The notes below the pieces were generated by a model that worked only from the letters and a program-made list of their open reading frames with translations, ran no database searches and was not told where the DNA came from. 64,000 bases of DNA from Asanoa iriomotensis (GTDB taxonomy: Bacteria; Actinomycetota; Actinomycetes; Mycobacteriales; Micromonosporaceae): positions 62,001 through 126,000 of the forward strand of contig NZ_BONC01000010.1 of assembly GCF_016862515.1 (NCBI RefSeq), written 5' to 3'. Positions 17,309 through 25,500 of the stretch are shown piece after piece. How positions within the stretch are numbered: position 1 is the stretch's first letter; each line of letters starts with the position of its first letter. The position numbers and the translations under genes were made by a program.

Positions 17309-18144
17309 CCCGCCCGGGCGGCTTCACGGTGGTCGCCTTCCACGCCCATCCGGACGACGAGGCCCTGCTCACCGGCGGCACGCTCGCCCGGCTCGCCGCC
17401 GACGGGCACCGGGTCGTGCTGGTCGTGGCCACGCTCGGCGAGGCCGGTCTGTCCGCCGGTCCGACGGGCGACGCACTGGCCGCCCGGCGGCGCGACGAGC
17501 TTCGCACGGCGGCGTCGGCGCTCGGGTGCGCACGGGTGGTGGAACTCGGCTACCTCGACTCGGGACTGCGCGCCGACTATCGCCCGCCGGACGGTGCGCA
17601 CCGCTTCGTCGACGTGCCGGTCGCGACGGCGGCCGCACGTCTCGCCGAGATCCTGCTCGCCGAACGCGCCGAGGTGCTCACCACCTACGACCCGCGCGGT
17701 GGTTACGGACATCCAGACCACGTGCAGGTGCACCGCGTCGGCGCGGCGGCTGCCCGGCTGGCCGGCACGCCGATCGTGCTGGAAGCGACCGTCGACCGCC
17801 GGCCGCTGCGCCCGATCCTGGCCGTGCTGCGGTTGACCGGGTCGCTGCTGCCCCGCCTGCCCCTGGGCGGAGCGAGCACCGTCTTCACCGACCACGCGGT
17901 CATCACGCACGCGATCGACGTGCGGCCCTTCCTGCGCCAGAAACGCGCGGCGCTCAAGGCGCACGCCAGCCAGACCGAGGGTGGTCGGGGGCCGCGCACG
18001 CTGGCCATCCTCAGCCGCCTGCCGCTGCCGGTGTTGGCGGCGGTGGCGGGCCGGGAATGGTTCGTCGAGACCGGCCGCGCCCCGGGGCAGCCGTTCGCGG
18101 ACGACGTCTTTCTCAGCTTGCGAGAGCGACCGGCCAGGTGCTGA
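17305..18144 (+). CDS. PIG-L (LmbE)-family deacetylase
   Basis: A 279-residue zinc-dependent deacetylase. 'FHAHPDDEALLTGGTL' holds the HPDD metal and catalytic motif near residues 14-18, and 'GHPDHVQVH' supplies the second His pair near 133-140. The family removes acetyl groups from N-acetylglucosaminyl compounds (MshB, Mca, PIG-L). It overlaps both neighbours: ATGA with the GT4 gene, and a seven-base overlap with the GDPD gene. Deacetylation of the sugar added by the GT4 enzyme is a natural inference. Nothing marks it as MshB specifically. Confidence 0.9.
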   Translation: MTRPGGFTVVAFHAHPDDEALLTGGTLARLAADGHRVVLVVATLGEAGLSAGPTGDALAARRRDELRTAASALGCARVVELGYLDSGLRADYRPPDGAHRFVDVPVATAAARLAEILLAERAEVLTTYDPRGGYGHPDHVQVHRVGAAAARLAGTPIVLEATVDRRPLRPILAVLRLTGSLLPRLPLGGASTVFTDHAVITHAIDVRPFLRQKRAALKAHASQTEGGRGPRTLAILSRLPLPVLAAVAGREWFVETGRAPGQPFADDVFLSLRERPARC

Positions 18145-18728
18145 CGGTCGCGCACCGCGCGGGCAACCGAGTCGCCGACCTGCGTGCGGCGCTGGCATCC
18201 GATGTGGACCTGATCGAGGCCGACGTCCACCTCCGCGCCGGCACCCTCCAGATCGGACACGGAATCCTCGGCCGCCGCCTCGTGCCCGCGCCGACCCTCG
18301 ACGAGATCCTCGCGGTCATGGACGGAGACCCGCGGCTGCTGCTGGATCTCAAGGGCCTCTCGACAGCGGTGGCCACCGCGGCTGCGGCCATGTTGGTCGA
18401 CACGCCTGTCGCGCTGTCCGCGCGCAACTGGCGGATGTTCGACGCGTTCGGTCCCCGGCAACGTCTCTGGCGCATCTATGCGGCCGGCAACAGGTGGGAA
18501 CTGCACCGGCTCCGCGAACGGATCGGCCACCCGTCCATCCGGGCCGTGTCGGTCCGGCGCCGCCTGCTGACTCCGGCCGTCGTCGCCGAACTGCGCGGGC
18601 ACGGGATCACGGTGCTGGTGTGGCCGGTGAGTTCTAAGGCGGCGGTCGCCGACGCCCGCCGCCTCGGCGCCTCGGGCGTGATCGGAAAGAACCTGGCCCT
18701 GCTCGAAGGCATCAACCGGCAGCCGTGA
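18138..18728 (+). CDS. Short glycerophosphodiester phosphodiesterase-like protein
   Basis: A 196-residue protein with the start of a GDPD barrel: 'VAHRAGN', then 'LIEADVHLRAGTLQIGHG', giving the HR...ExD...H metal motif. 'DPRLLLDLKG' and 'HGITVLVWPVSS' fit later strands, and 'ARRLGASGVIGKNLALL' resembles the usual 'GVDGIITDxP' end. It is shorter than typical 230-250-residue enzymes, with one or two helices reduced. GTG 18138 lies inside the deacetylase gene, so expression is coupled. It could cleave glycerophosphodiester headgroups or teichoic-acid-like units as part of the envelope module. Confidence 0.8.
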   Translation: MLTVAHRAGNRVADLRAALASDVDLIEADVHLRAGTLQIGHGILGRRLVPAPTLDEILAVMDGDPRLLLDLKGLSTAVATAAAAMLVDTPVALSARNWRMFDAFGPRQRLWRIYAAGNRWELHRLRERIGHPSIRAVSVRRRLLTPAVVAELRGHGITVLVWPVSSKAAVADARRLGASGVIGKNLALLEGINRQP

Positions 18729-18741
18729 GGCCCGCGGCTGC
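18719..18741 (+). terminator. Weak hairpin at the end of the glycolipid-type operon
   Basis: GCAGCCG (18719-18725) pairs with CGGCTGC (18735-18741) across a 9-base loop that spans the GDPD stop codon. It has no T tract. It may mark the end of the operon before the enoyl-CoA hydratase gene. Confidence 0.4.
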
Positions 18742-18762
18742 CCCGCACGGAGGGTGATCCAC

Positions 18763-19581
18763 GTGACGCAGATCAACATCACCAAGGAGTCGCCGTCGTT
18801 CTGGCGCGCCTCTTTCGACAACCCGCCGGTCAACGTCTTCGGCGCGCAGATGATCATCGAGCTGCGCGCTCTGCTGTACGCGGCCGAGAACGATCCCGAC
18901 CTCGTCGTCATCGTGTTCGAGAGCGCCGATCCTTCCTATTTCATCGCGCACTGGGACCTGGCCGACGACCTGTCCGCTCTGGCCGACCAGCCGCCGCCGG
19001 TCACCGGGCAGCAGCCGTTCGTGGACGTCATGGTGCGCATGAGCAAGCTGCCGGTCCTGACGATCAGCAAGCTCCGCGGTCGGGCGCGCGGGGCCGGCAG
19101 CGAGTTCCTGCTGGCGACCGACATCCGGTTCGCGAGCCGGGAGCGCACCCTGATCGGCCAGTTCGAGATGGGCGCGGGCAGCGTCCCGCCGGGCGGCGGG
19201 GCGCCGGCCCGCTTGCCGCGTCTCGTCGGTCGCGGGCGGGCGTTGGAAATCCTGATGGGCGCCCAGGACTTCGACGGGGACCTCGCCGAACGGTACGGCT
19301 ACGTCAACCGGGCCGTTCCGGACGCCGAGCTGGACGATTTCGTCACGGCTTTCGCGAGCCGGGTGGCGGCGTTCGACCGCAAGGCAGTGGCGGAGATGAA
19401 GGGATGGGTGGACGCGGTCACCCTTCCCGACGACAGCGAGTTCCCGGCACAGTCGGCCGCCTTCGCGGCCCGGCTGGGCGGGCCGCGCTACCGGAGCTGG
19501 GCGGAACACGCGTTCGCAGCGGGCCTGCAGCAGTCAGGCGACGTCGAGGAGCGCCTCGGCACCGTTTCCGTCGATTTCTGA
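18763..19581 (+). CDS. Enoyl-CoA hydratase/isomerase-family protein
   Basis: A 272-residue crotonase-fold protein. 'RGRARGAGSEFLLATDIRFA' is the first oxyanion and Glu segment (the family has GGGxELALxCD), and 'FEMGAGSVPPGGGAPARLPRLVGRGRALEI' occupies the second with an altered 'PEVxLGIxPGxGG' motif. The N-terminal A-[S/G]-A-x-K-type loop is replaced by 'SADPSYFIAHWDLADDL', so acyl-CoA binding may be atypical. GTG 18763 follows CGGAGGG at 18748-18754, while the GTG at 18754 overlaps that site. No other fatty-acid genes are adjacent, and the substrate is unknown. Confidence 0.82.
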   Translation: MTQINITKESPSFWRASFDNPPVNVFGAQMIIELRALLYAAENDPDLVVIVFESADPSYFIAHWDLADDLSALADQPPPVTGQQPFVDVMVRMSKLPVLTISKLRGRARGAGSEFLLATDIRFASRERTLIGQFEMGAGSVPPGGGAPARLPRLVGRGRALEILMGAQDFDGDLAERYGYVNRAVPDAELDDFVTAFASRVAAFDRKAVAEMKGWVDAVTLPDDSEFPAQSAAFAARLGGPRYRSWAEHAFAAGLQQSGDVEERLGTVSVDF

Positions 19582-19609
19582 GCGCGCAGCCGCCGGAGAT
19601 CGGCGTCGG

Positions 19610-20818
19610 CTACTCGCGGGTTTCTGCTCCTATGCCGCTCCCCGCCGCGTCCGCTGTCTTCGGGTTGTTGGCGCTCGCGTCCGCGTCCGCGTTCGCGCTC
19701 GTCTTCGTGTCCGCGCTCGTCTTCGTGTCCGCGGTCTTGTTGGCGCTCGTGTCCGTGCCGGTGTTCGCGGTCGTGCCCGTTTCCGCGCGCGGGTCCGTGT
19801 CCGTGTTCGTCTTCGCGCTCGTGTCCGGACTCGTGTCCGGGCTCGTGCCCGGGCTCTTGGCCGTGCTCTCGACCGCGCTCTCGCTCGTCTCGGGTGACTT
19901 GGCGCGGTGGAAGGTCACGCTCATGATGGCCACGATCGCCGCACCGACGATCAGGCCGAGGATTGCGCTGGCAACCGTGTTGACCAGCCAGCCGACGATG
20001 CCACCGAGGGCGCCCGTGGCGTCGTGGGCCGCCTCCTCGATGTGGTGCACGAACTCGTAGAGGACGTGCAGACCTAGCTCGTCCGCACCGACCAGCAGGA
20101 TGTGTCCGCCGACCCACAGCATCGCGGCGGTGCCTACCACCGTGAGGACGGCCAGGACCCGGGGCATCGCCTTCACCAGGCCGCGGCCGAACCGGGCGAC
20201 AGCCTGGCCCGGTAGCTCGGCCAGGCGCAGGCCGACGTCGTCCATCTTCACGATCAGGCCGACCGCGCCGTACACCAGGACGGTCATGGCGATCGCGACG
20301 ATCACGAGAATTGTCAGCCGGGCCACGAAGGACTCGTCGGCCACCTCGTTCAGCGAGATCACCATGATCTCCGCCGACAGGATGAGGTCGGTCCGGATCG
20401 CGCCGGAGACCAACGTCTTCTCGTCCGGTTGCTGTTTCTCGGCCGGGCCGTGGGCGTCGTGATGGGTGATCTTGGCCCAGACCTTCTCAGCGCCCTCGTA
20501 GCACAGGTAGGCGCCGCCGAGCATGAGCAGCGGGGTCAGCAGCCACGGGAGGAACTGGCTGAGCACCAGGATCACCGGCAGGATGATCAGGAACTTGTTG
20601 CGCAGCGAGCCCAGCGCGATGCGCTTGACGATCGGCAGCTCGCGCTCTGCCGCCAGGCCACGCACGTACTGCGGGGTGACGGCCGCATCGTCGATGACGA
20701 CCCCGGCGGCCTTCGAACCGGCCTTGGCCGCGGCCACCCCGACGTCGTCGATGGACGCGGCCGCCGCGCGCGCCAAGACCGCCACGTCATCCAGCAGTGC
20801 TGCGAGTCCAGCGCTCAC
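19610..20818 (-). CDS. DUF808-family inner membrane protein (YedI-like)
   Basis: A 402-residue membrane protein. The DUF808 core (1-300) begins 'SAGLAALLDDVAVLARAAAAS' and contains 'KAAGVVIDDAAVTPQYV', 'FLIILPVILVLSQFLPWLL' and 'LGGIVGWLVNTVASAILGLI', typical of the family, with about five to six membrane segments. A long hydrophilic tail of Ser/Thr/Asp/Lys repeats ('TSPDTSPDTSAKTNTDTD', 'TSADTKTSANADADAS') follows and is absent from usual members. GTG 20818 follows GAAGGAG at five bases; a TTG three bases earlier is too close. The cellular role of DUF808 is not known. Confidence 0.85.
   Translation of the reverse strand: MSAGLAALLDDVAVLARAAAASIDDVGVAAAKAGSKAAGVVIDDAAVTPQYVRGLAAERELPIVKRIALGSLRNKFLIILPVILVLSQFLPWLLTPLLMLGGAYLCYEGAEKVWAKITHHDAHGPAEKQQPDEKTLVSGAIRTDLILSAEIMVISLNEVADESFVARLTILVIVAIAMTVLVYGAVGLIVKMDDVGLRLAELPGQAVARFGRGLVKAMPRVLAVLTVVGTAAMLWVGGHILLVGADELGLHVLYEFVHHIEEAAHDATGALGGIVGWLVNTVASAILGLIVGAAIVAIMSVTFHRAKSPETSESAVESTAKSPGTSPDTSPDTSAKTNTDTDPRAETGTTANTGTDTSANKTADTKTSADTKTSANADADASANNPKTADAAGSGIGAETRE
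19640..19905 (-). repeat. Low-complexity coding repeat in the DUF808 tail
   Basis: About 260 bp of degenerate hexamers and octamers (variants of cgtgtc, gctcgtgtccg and cgtcttcgtgtc on the + strand) encode the Ser/Thr/Asp-rich C-terminal tail. The repetition is stronger at DNA level than in any neighbouring gene and keeps the frame throughout. This suggests slippage-driven growth of a disordered extension. Confidence 0.65.
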
Positions 20819-20950
20819 CAATGCTCCTTCGCCATCGACACGTGCGTGTGCCGGCCCATTCTCGCCCGCATCCGCAATACACGCAGCACTGGGCGCCCTC
20901 GGTGATCGACGGGCACGCCGCCGGCGGCGCGAGCCAGCTAACCTGCGGCC

Positions 20951-21409
20951 ATGGTCGAGTCTGTTGATCTATCGAGCCCAGCCGCACGCCGGGAAGTGCT
21001 CCGAATGATCGACCTGGCCGACCCCGGCCCGCACCACGTGTTGCTCCGGGAGATCTTCGACCTCGAGCGGACCTGGCGCGAAGGTCCGGACGGCGGCGAG
21101 AGCGACGAGTTCGAGAACATCTATCTGACCGCCTTCCTGCTCTTCCTGATCGGCGATCCCACGGACGCGCCCCGCCTGTACGCGGCGAAGTACCGCACGC
21201 GGGACATGGACCTGGGGTCCGGCTTCGATGCCCAGTCGGCCTTCGGAGCGGGCAGGTCCGAAACGCTTCGATGGCTTCTCGAGAACGGTTACACCGAGGA
21301 GCACGAGCAGCTGTCGCAGTGGGATGAGGACGAGATCGAGCGCTGGGCCGGGTACGCACGGGGCTACTTCTACTCACCCGACGGCGTTCTGCTGCTGGAC
21401 CCGCTCTAG
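20951..21409 (+). CDS. Hypothetical acidic protein
   Basis: A 152-residue soluble protein that I do not recognise. It is acidic and mostly helical, with 'MIDLADPGPHHVLLREIFDLERTW', 'EFENIYLTAFLLFLIGDPTDA', 'LRWLLENGYTEEHEQLSQW' and a C-terminal 'YARGYFYSPDGVLLLDPL'. The shape recalls small immunity or SMI-like proteins, but there is no diagnostic motif and no toxin gene alongside. It is divergent from DUF808 (133-bp gap) and converges on the TetR gene, sharing a CTAG for both stops. Confidence 0.65.
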   Translation: MVESVDLSSPAARREVLRMIDLADPGPHHVLLREIFDLERTWREGPDGGESDEFENIYLTAFLLFLIGDPTDAPRLYAAKYRTRDMDLGSGFDAQSAFGAGRSETLRWLLENGYTEEHEQLSQWDEDEIERWAGYARGYFYSPDGVLLLDPL

Positions 21410-21966
21410 GGCAAAAGGTGTTCGGCCAGGGCGCGGGCGTCGCGGGCCGGGTGTCCGGCGGGTCGGGCCGCGCCGGTGGCCAGGGTTCCTTCGATGAGCA
21501 GCATGAGTTGGTCCGTCACCCGGGCCGGGTGCGGCAGGCTCAGCCGGCTCACCTCGCGGGCCAGCAGTTGGTGCAGCGACTGCCGGTATTCCCGGGTGAT
21601 CTCGTGCGCCGGGTGGGCCGGGTCGGCGAGCGCCAGGTCGGCGCCCAGGTAGCGGCAACCCCGGAAATCGGGTGCGCTGACGACCTGGTCGAGCATGTCG
21701 AAGACGGCCAGGAGCCGCGCCCTTGGATCGTCGCCGGCCGCGGCGATCGCCGACCGGTAAGCGTCGAGGTCTTCGGCCGCCGCGCGGCGTAGCACCTCGG
21801 CGATCAGGCCGTCCTTGCCGCCGAAGTGCTCGTAGAGCGAGCGGCGGGCGACGTTGGCCGCCGTCAACAGCGCGTCGACCCCGACGTTGACGCCCTGCTC
21901 GTAGCTCAGCCGCTGCGCCGCGGTGAGCAGCCGCTCCCGCGGGCCCGGCTGGATGCGCGTGCTCAC
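21406..21966 (-). CDS. TetR-family transcriptional regulator
   Basis: A 186-residue regulator. The N-terminal HTH (about 10-55) includes 'RERLLTAAQRLSYEQGVN', 'VDALLTAANVARRSLYEHFG' and 'KDGLIAEVL'. The C-terminal ligand domain shows a TetR_C pattern with 'FRGCRYLGADLALADPAHPAH'. GTG 21966 is the first start that gives a normal TetR N-terminus; the longer open frame runs into the opposite-strand gene. It is divergent from the SnoaL-like gene, with a palindromic site between them, so it probably represses that gene and itself. Confidence 0.88.
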   Translation of the reverse strand: MSTRIQPGPRERLLTAAQRLSYEQGVNVGVDALLTAANVARRSLYEHFGGKDGLIAEVLRRAAAEDLDAYRSAIAAAGDDPRARLLAVFDMLDQVVSAPDFRGCRYLGADLALADPAHPAHEITREYRQSLHQLLAREVSRLSLPHPARVTDQLMLLIEGTLATGAARPAGHPARDARALAEHLLP

Positions 21967-21993
21967 CCGCCGATTCTGCCAAACCTTGACCAG

Positions 21994-22037
21994 TAGAACA
22001 ACCGGTCGATATATTGCGGAGTAGACCGAACGTTCTA
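21994..22037. promoter_or_regulatory. Inverted operator pair between TetR and SnoaL-like genes
   Basis: TAGAAC-aac-CGGTC (from 21994) and GACCG-aac-GTTCTA (to 22037) are inverted copies separated by 16 bp that contain TATATT. The second half includes the self-palindrome GAACGTTC (22028-22035). The position over the likely promoters and the symmetry fit a TetR-dimer-pair operator. Confidence 0.65.
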
Positions 22038-22053
22038 TCAGAGAGGACGGCCC

Positions 22054-22437
22054 GTGGACGACACCGGCGAGATCATCCGGCGGTTCAACGACGCGTTCCT
22101 GCGGCACGACCCCGAGAAGCTCGACGACCTGATCGGCGAGGACTGCGTGATGGAGGCGATCCAGCCGGCTCCGGACGGGGCACGCTACGAGGGCGGCGCC
22201 GCGTGCCTGGCGTTCTGGCAGGCGCTGGCGGGCGACCACACGACCCAGTTCGAGGACGAGGAGATCACCGTGGCCGGCGACCGGGCGACCATCCGGTGGC
22301 GCTACCGCTACGGCGCCGGCACCGGCGACTACGTGCGCGGCGTCAACCTCATGCGCGTGCGGGACGGCAGGATCGTCGAGGCCCTCGGCTACAGCAAGAC
22401 CCCGGGCGAGGAGGCCGTCCCGCTCGCCGCGCGTTAG
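22054..22437 (+). CDS. SnoaL/NTF2-like domain protein
   Basis: A 127-residue protein with an NTF2/SnoaL cone fold: 'EIIRRFNDAFLRHDPEKLDDL', 'CVMEAIQPAPDGARYEGGAA', 'FEDEEITVAGDRATIRWRYR' and 'GVNLMRVRDGRIVEALGYSK'. Such proteins act as small isomerases, hydrolases or binding proteins for hydrophobic ligands, and the sequence does not say which. GTG 22054 follows AGAGGA. It is divergently paired with the TetR gene, implying ligand-induced expression. Its last codons are part of a 48-bp tandem duplication. Confidence 0.82.
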   Translation: MDDTGEIIRRFNDAFLRHDPEKLDDLIGEDCVMEAIQPAPDGARYEGGAACLAFWQALAGDHTTQFEDEEITVAGDRATIRWRYRYGAGTGDYVRGVNLMRVRDGRIVEALGYSKTPGEEAVPLAAR

Positions 22438-22507
22438 GACGTCAGCGCGACGGCCGCGGAGGCCGTCCCGCTCGCCGCGCATTTAAGACGTCAGCGCGAC
22501 GGCCGCA
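22411..22507. repeat. 48-bp imperfect tandem duplication across two convergent gene ends
   Basis: The unit at 22411-22458 recurs at 22459-22507, beginning in both with GAGGCCGTCCCGCTCGCC and continuing through GACGTCAGCGCGACGGCC. There is one single-base length change and a few substitutions. The first copy holds the final codons and stop of the SnoaL-like gene (+). The second holds the final codons and TAA of the phosphodiester glycosidase gene (-). Each copy still contains a readable but unused version of the other gene's end. Confidence 0.9.
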
Positions 22508-25500
22508 GAGGCCTTGACGCCGTTGACCGTGACCGTCAGCGTCACCGCGCCGCCGGCGCGCAGGGCGGTCAGCCGGCCGGTCGACGGGTCGAACCAGGCG
22601 CGGTCGCCCGGTCGGACGCCCAGCACCGACCCCACGTGCAGGTCCGGCGAGCCCGACCACTGCGCCGTCACCGGCGCGGCCACCGGCACCGCCCGGCCAC
22701 CGGGCTGCGTCAGCGTCGCACCAACCGCCGCGGGCGTGCCGACCGCAACCGTCGCCGGCGCCGTCACGGTCACCGCGTCAACGTGTGGGTTGACCTCCGC
22801 ATCGATCCATCGTGGACCTTCGGCCAGCGGGTTGAGTCGGGCCAGCGCGGCCTCGCCCGGCGTGACCGGGTCGATGCCGAGCATGGTCCAGCCGGTGAAC
22901 CCGCCCAGGTGCGCTGCGGTCGACGGCTCCTTGCCGCTGTTGCCGTTGATCAGGTACGGCACGCCGTCCACCCGATCCGCGTGGAACGTGCCGACGTGCG
23001 CGCCCACGAACGCCGCGCCCTTGCCGGTGCGGTGCTGCAGGTCCGCCAGCCACTGCTCGACGAGTGCCGCCTCCTTGCGGTCGCCGAGCTGGCTCGCCTT
23101 GGCCGGGGTGGGATCGCGCGGCGGGTGATGGGCGAACACCGCCACCGAGCCGATCCGCGGGTCCGTGGCCGCCGAGTCGAGCGCGGCCCGCAGCGCGAGC
23201 AACTGGTCGAAGCCGCCGCCGCGCAGGCTGCCGGTGCTCGTGTCGAGCGTGACCAGGCGCGTCCCCTTGTGGTCGAACACCCGCGACGTCGGACCGAACG
23301 CCGACGTGAAGTTCGTGATCGGCGCACCCATGATCTCGTGGTTGCCCGGCACGTAGAAGTAGGGCAGTGCCCCGCCCAGCTCCTCGTCGAGGATCTGCTT
23401 CGCGAGGGCGAAATCCTGCGGGTACGCCGTGTCGACCAGGTCACCGTCGATCACCAGGAAGTCCGGCCGGGCGGCCCGGATCTCCCGCAGCGTCCGCCGC
23501 GCCCGTGCGACCTGGGTGCTGTCGGGGTCCGCGGCCACGAACTGCGCGTCGGAGAGCACCGCGAGCCGCCACGGCGCACCGTCCACAGTGCCGTTTCGCA
23601 GCACGACGCGGTCGGTCCGCGGCGGCTCCGGCGGCGCGTCGACCGGCGGCGCGACCCGCGCGACGATGTCGTCGATCACGATGTCGGTCTGGTACGCCTC
23701 CGCCGGGTCGGTCTCGGCCACGTAGAACCGCCGGATCCGCACGGGATACTGCACGCCCGGCGGCACCGCCATCTCCACGTACCGCCAACCGGTCCAGGTG
23801 ATGTAGGGGCCGCGCAGCACGTGCTGCTGGTCGAGCGCGTCGTGCAGGTGCAGGCTCGGCCACTCGCCCTTGCCGTTGCCGTAGATCCACATGCCGAACG
23901 CCTGCGGCTGCCCGTCCACCGGGATCCACTGTGGCGGGTCGGCGTAAGCGGCCCGCGTGCCGGTCGACTGGCCGAAGTCGTACGCCATCCGCAGCCCGTT
24001 GCCGGTGTGGCCCGGCGCCGGCGCGACCGACCCGGTGGCCCGCGCGGCGCTGAATTTCCACGCCGCCGCGTCGTCGAACGTCGCGACCGGCACGTCGGTG
24101 AGGCCGATCGTCACCGGCACCACCGTGCGCTGCCCGTTGACGGTCGCCGTGACCAGCCCGGAGCCGCCCTCCCTGACGGCGCGCACGGTGAAGAAGCCGT
24201 TGGTGCCGGGCGTCACCTCCACCAGCGAGGGGTCGTACACGAGCCGCACGTCACCGGGCTCGATCGGCGCGCCGTTGCCCTCCGCGTCGTAGCCGACCAC
24301 GCCGAACGTCCCGGTCGAGCCGGCGCCGTCGAGCGCCACCTTGTCGGCGGTCGCGTCCACCCTGGACAGTGGCCCGAGCACGACGAGGTCGACGGAACCC
24401 CGGGCACTCCCGCGCGACGCGGTCACGGTCGCCGAGCCCGGCAGCAGGCCGCGGAACACGCCGTCGGCCGACACCGTCCCGTTCAGCACCCGGTTGGACC
24501 GCCAGGCCGGCGCGCCCGCCGCGGGGCCGTAGGTCTCGTCGTAGCCGGCCGCCGACAACCGCCGGGTCAGCCCCGGGAACACCCGGTCCGGCCGCCCGCC
24601 GCGCACCGGCCCGATGCCCGGCGCGGCCGCCGGGTCGGTCACGGTCTTCACCCAGTACGCCCGCAGTAGCCCGCTCCCCTCGGGCGCGTAGACCGCCAGC
24701 CCGTTGGGCACCGGCCGCTCGGACCCGTCGGACGGCGCGTTCTCGACCCGCACGGCCGGTGCGCCCGGCTCGCGGGCCACCAGCGTCGACGAGCCGCCGC
24801 CGTCGAGGTTGAGCGCGTCGTGCGCGCCGAGAGAGGCCATCAGCCGGCCCAACTCGGTGAGCGTGACGCCGCGGCTGTCCGCCTGCCGCCCGTCCACGGT
24901 CAGCATGATCATTTTCTTGCCGTCGGCGGAGAAGCCGACCGCGGTGCGCGGCTCGGGCGTCACGTCGCCGATGTCCTGCGGCACGCCGCCCTTGACCAGC
25001 ACCCGGTTGCCGCCGATGGCCGCCGCCACGGCCCGGTCGTCGGACGGCCGCGCCTTGTACGTCACGTCGACCGGGTCGCCCGCTCGCAGACCGGCCAGCG
25101 CGTCGGCGCCGGCGTCGCGGCCGAGCAGGACCGTCGTGCCCGCCGGGATCGGACCCCGCCCCGCGGCGTTCGCGACCGCGGCGACCCGGCCGCCGGCCAG
25201 CGTCACCTCCGTCACCCGCGCGGCGCCGGCCACCGCGCGGGCCCGGTCGTAGTCGCCCCACAGCGCGGTGAACACGCCCACGCCGCCCGCCTGCACGAGG
25301 TTGTTGAACTGCGTCAGCGTGATCGGGCCGCCGGGCAGCGCGGCGGTGCCCGCGAAGTAGAACTGCACGACGCGACCGACCCCGTCCGGCCCGACCGCGA
25401 CGCCGTCGGGGTGGCCGGCGACCGGCGACTGCACGAGCGCGCCGTCCCGCACCCCGATGCCCTGCGCCGCACCGGACTGGTTGATGTCGAAGAAGTCCCC

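Noticed and set aside
19640-19905. A CRISPR-like or satellite array in the DUF808 tail
   Set aside because: There are no uniform repeats or spacers; the units are degenerate and continue a reading frame.
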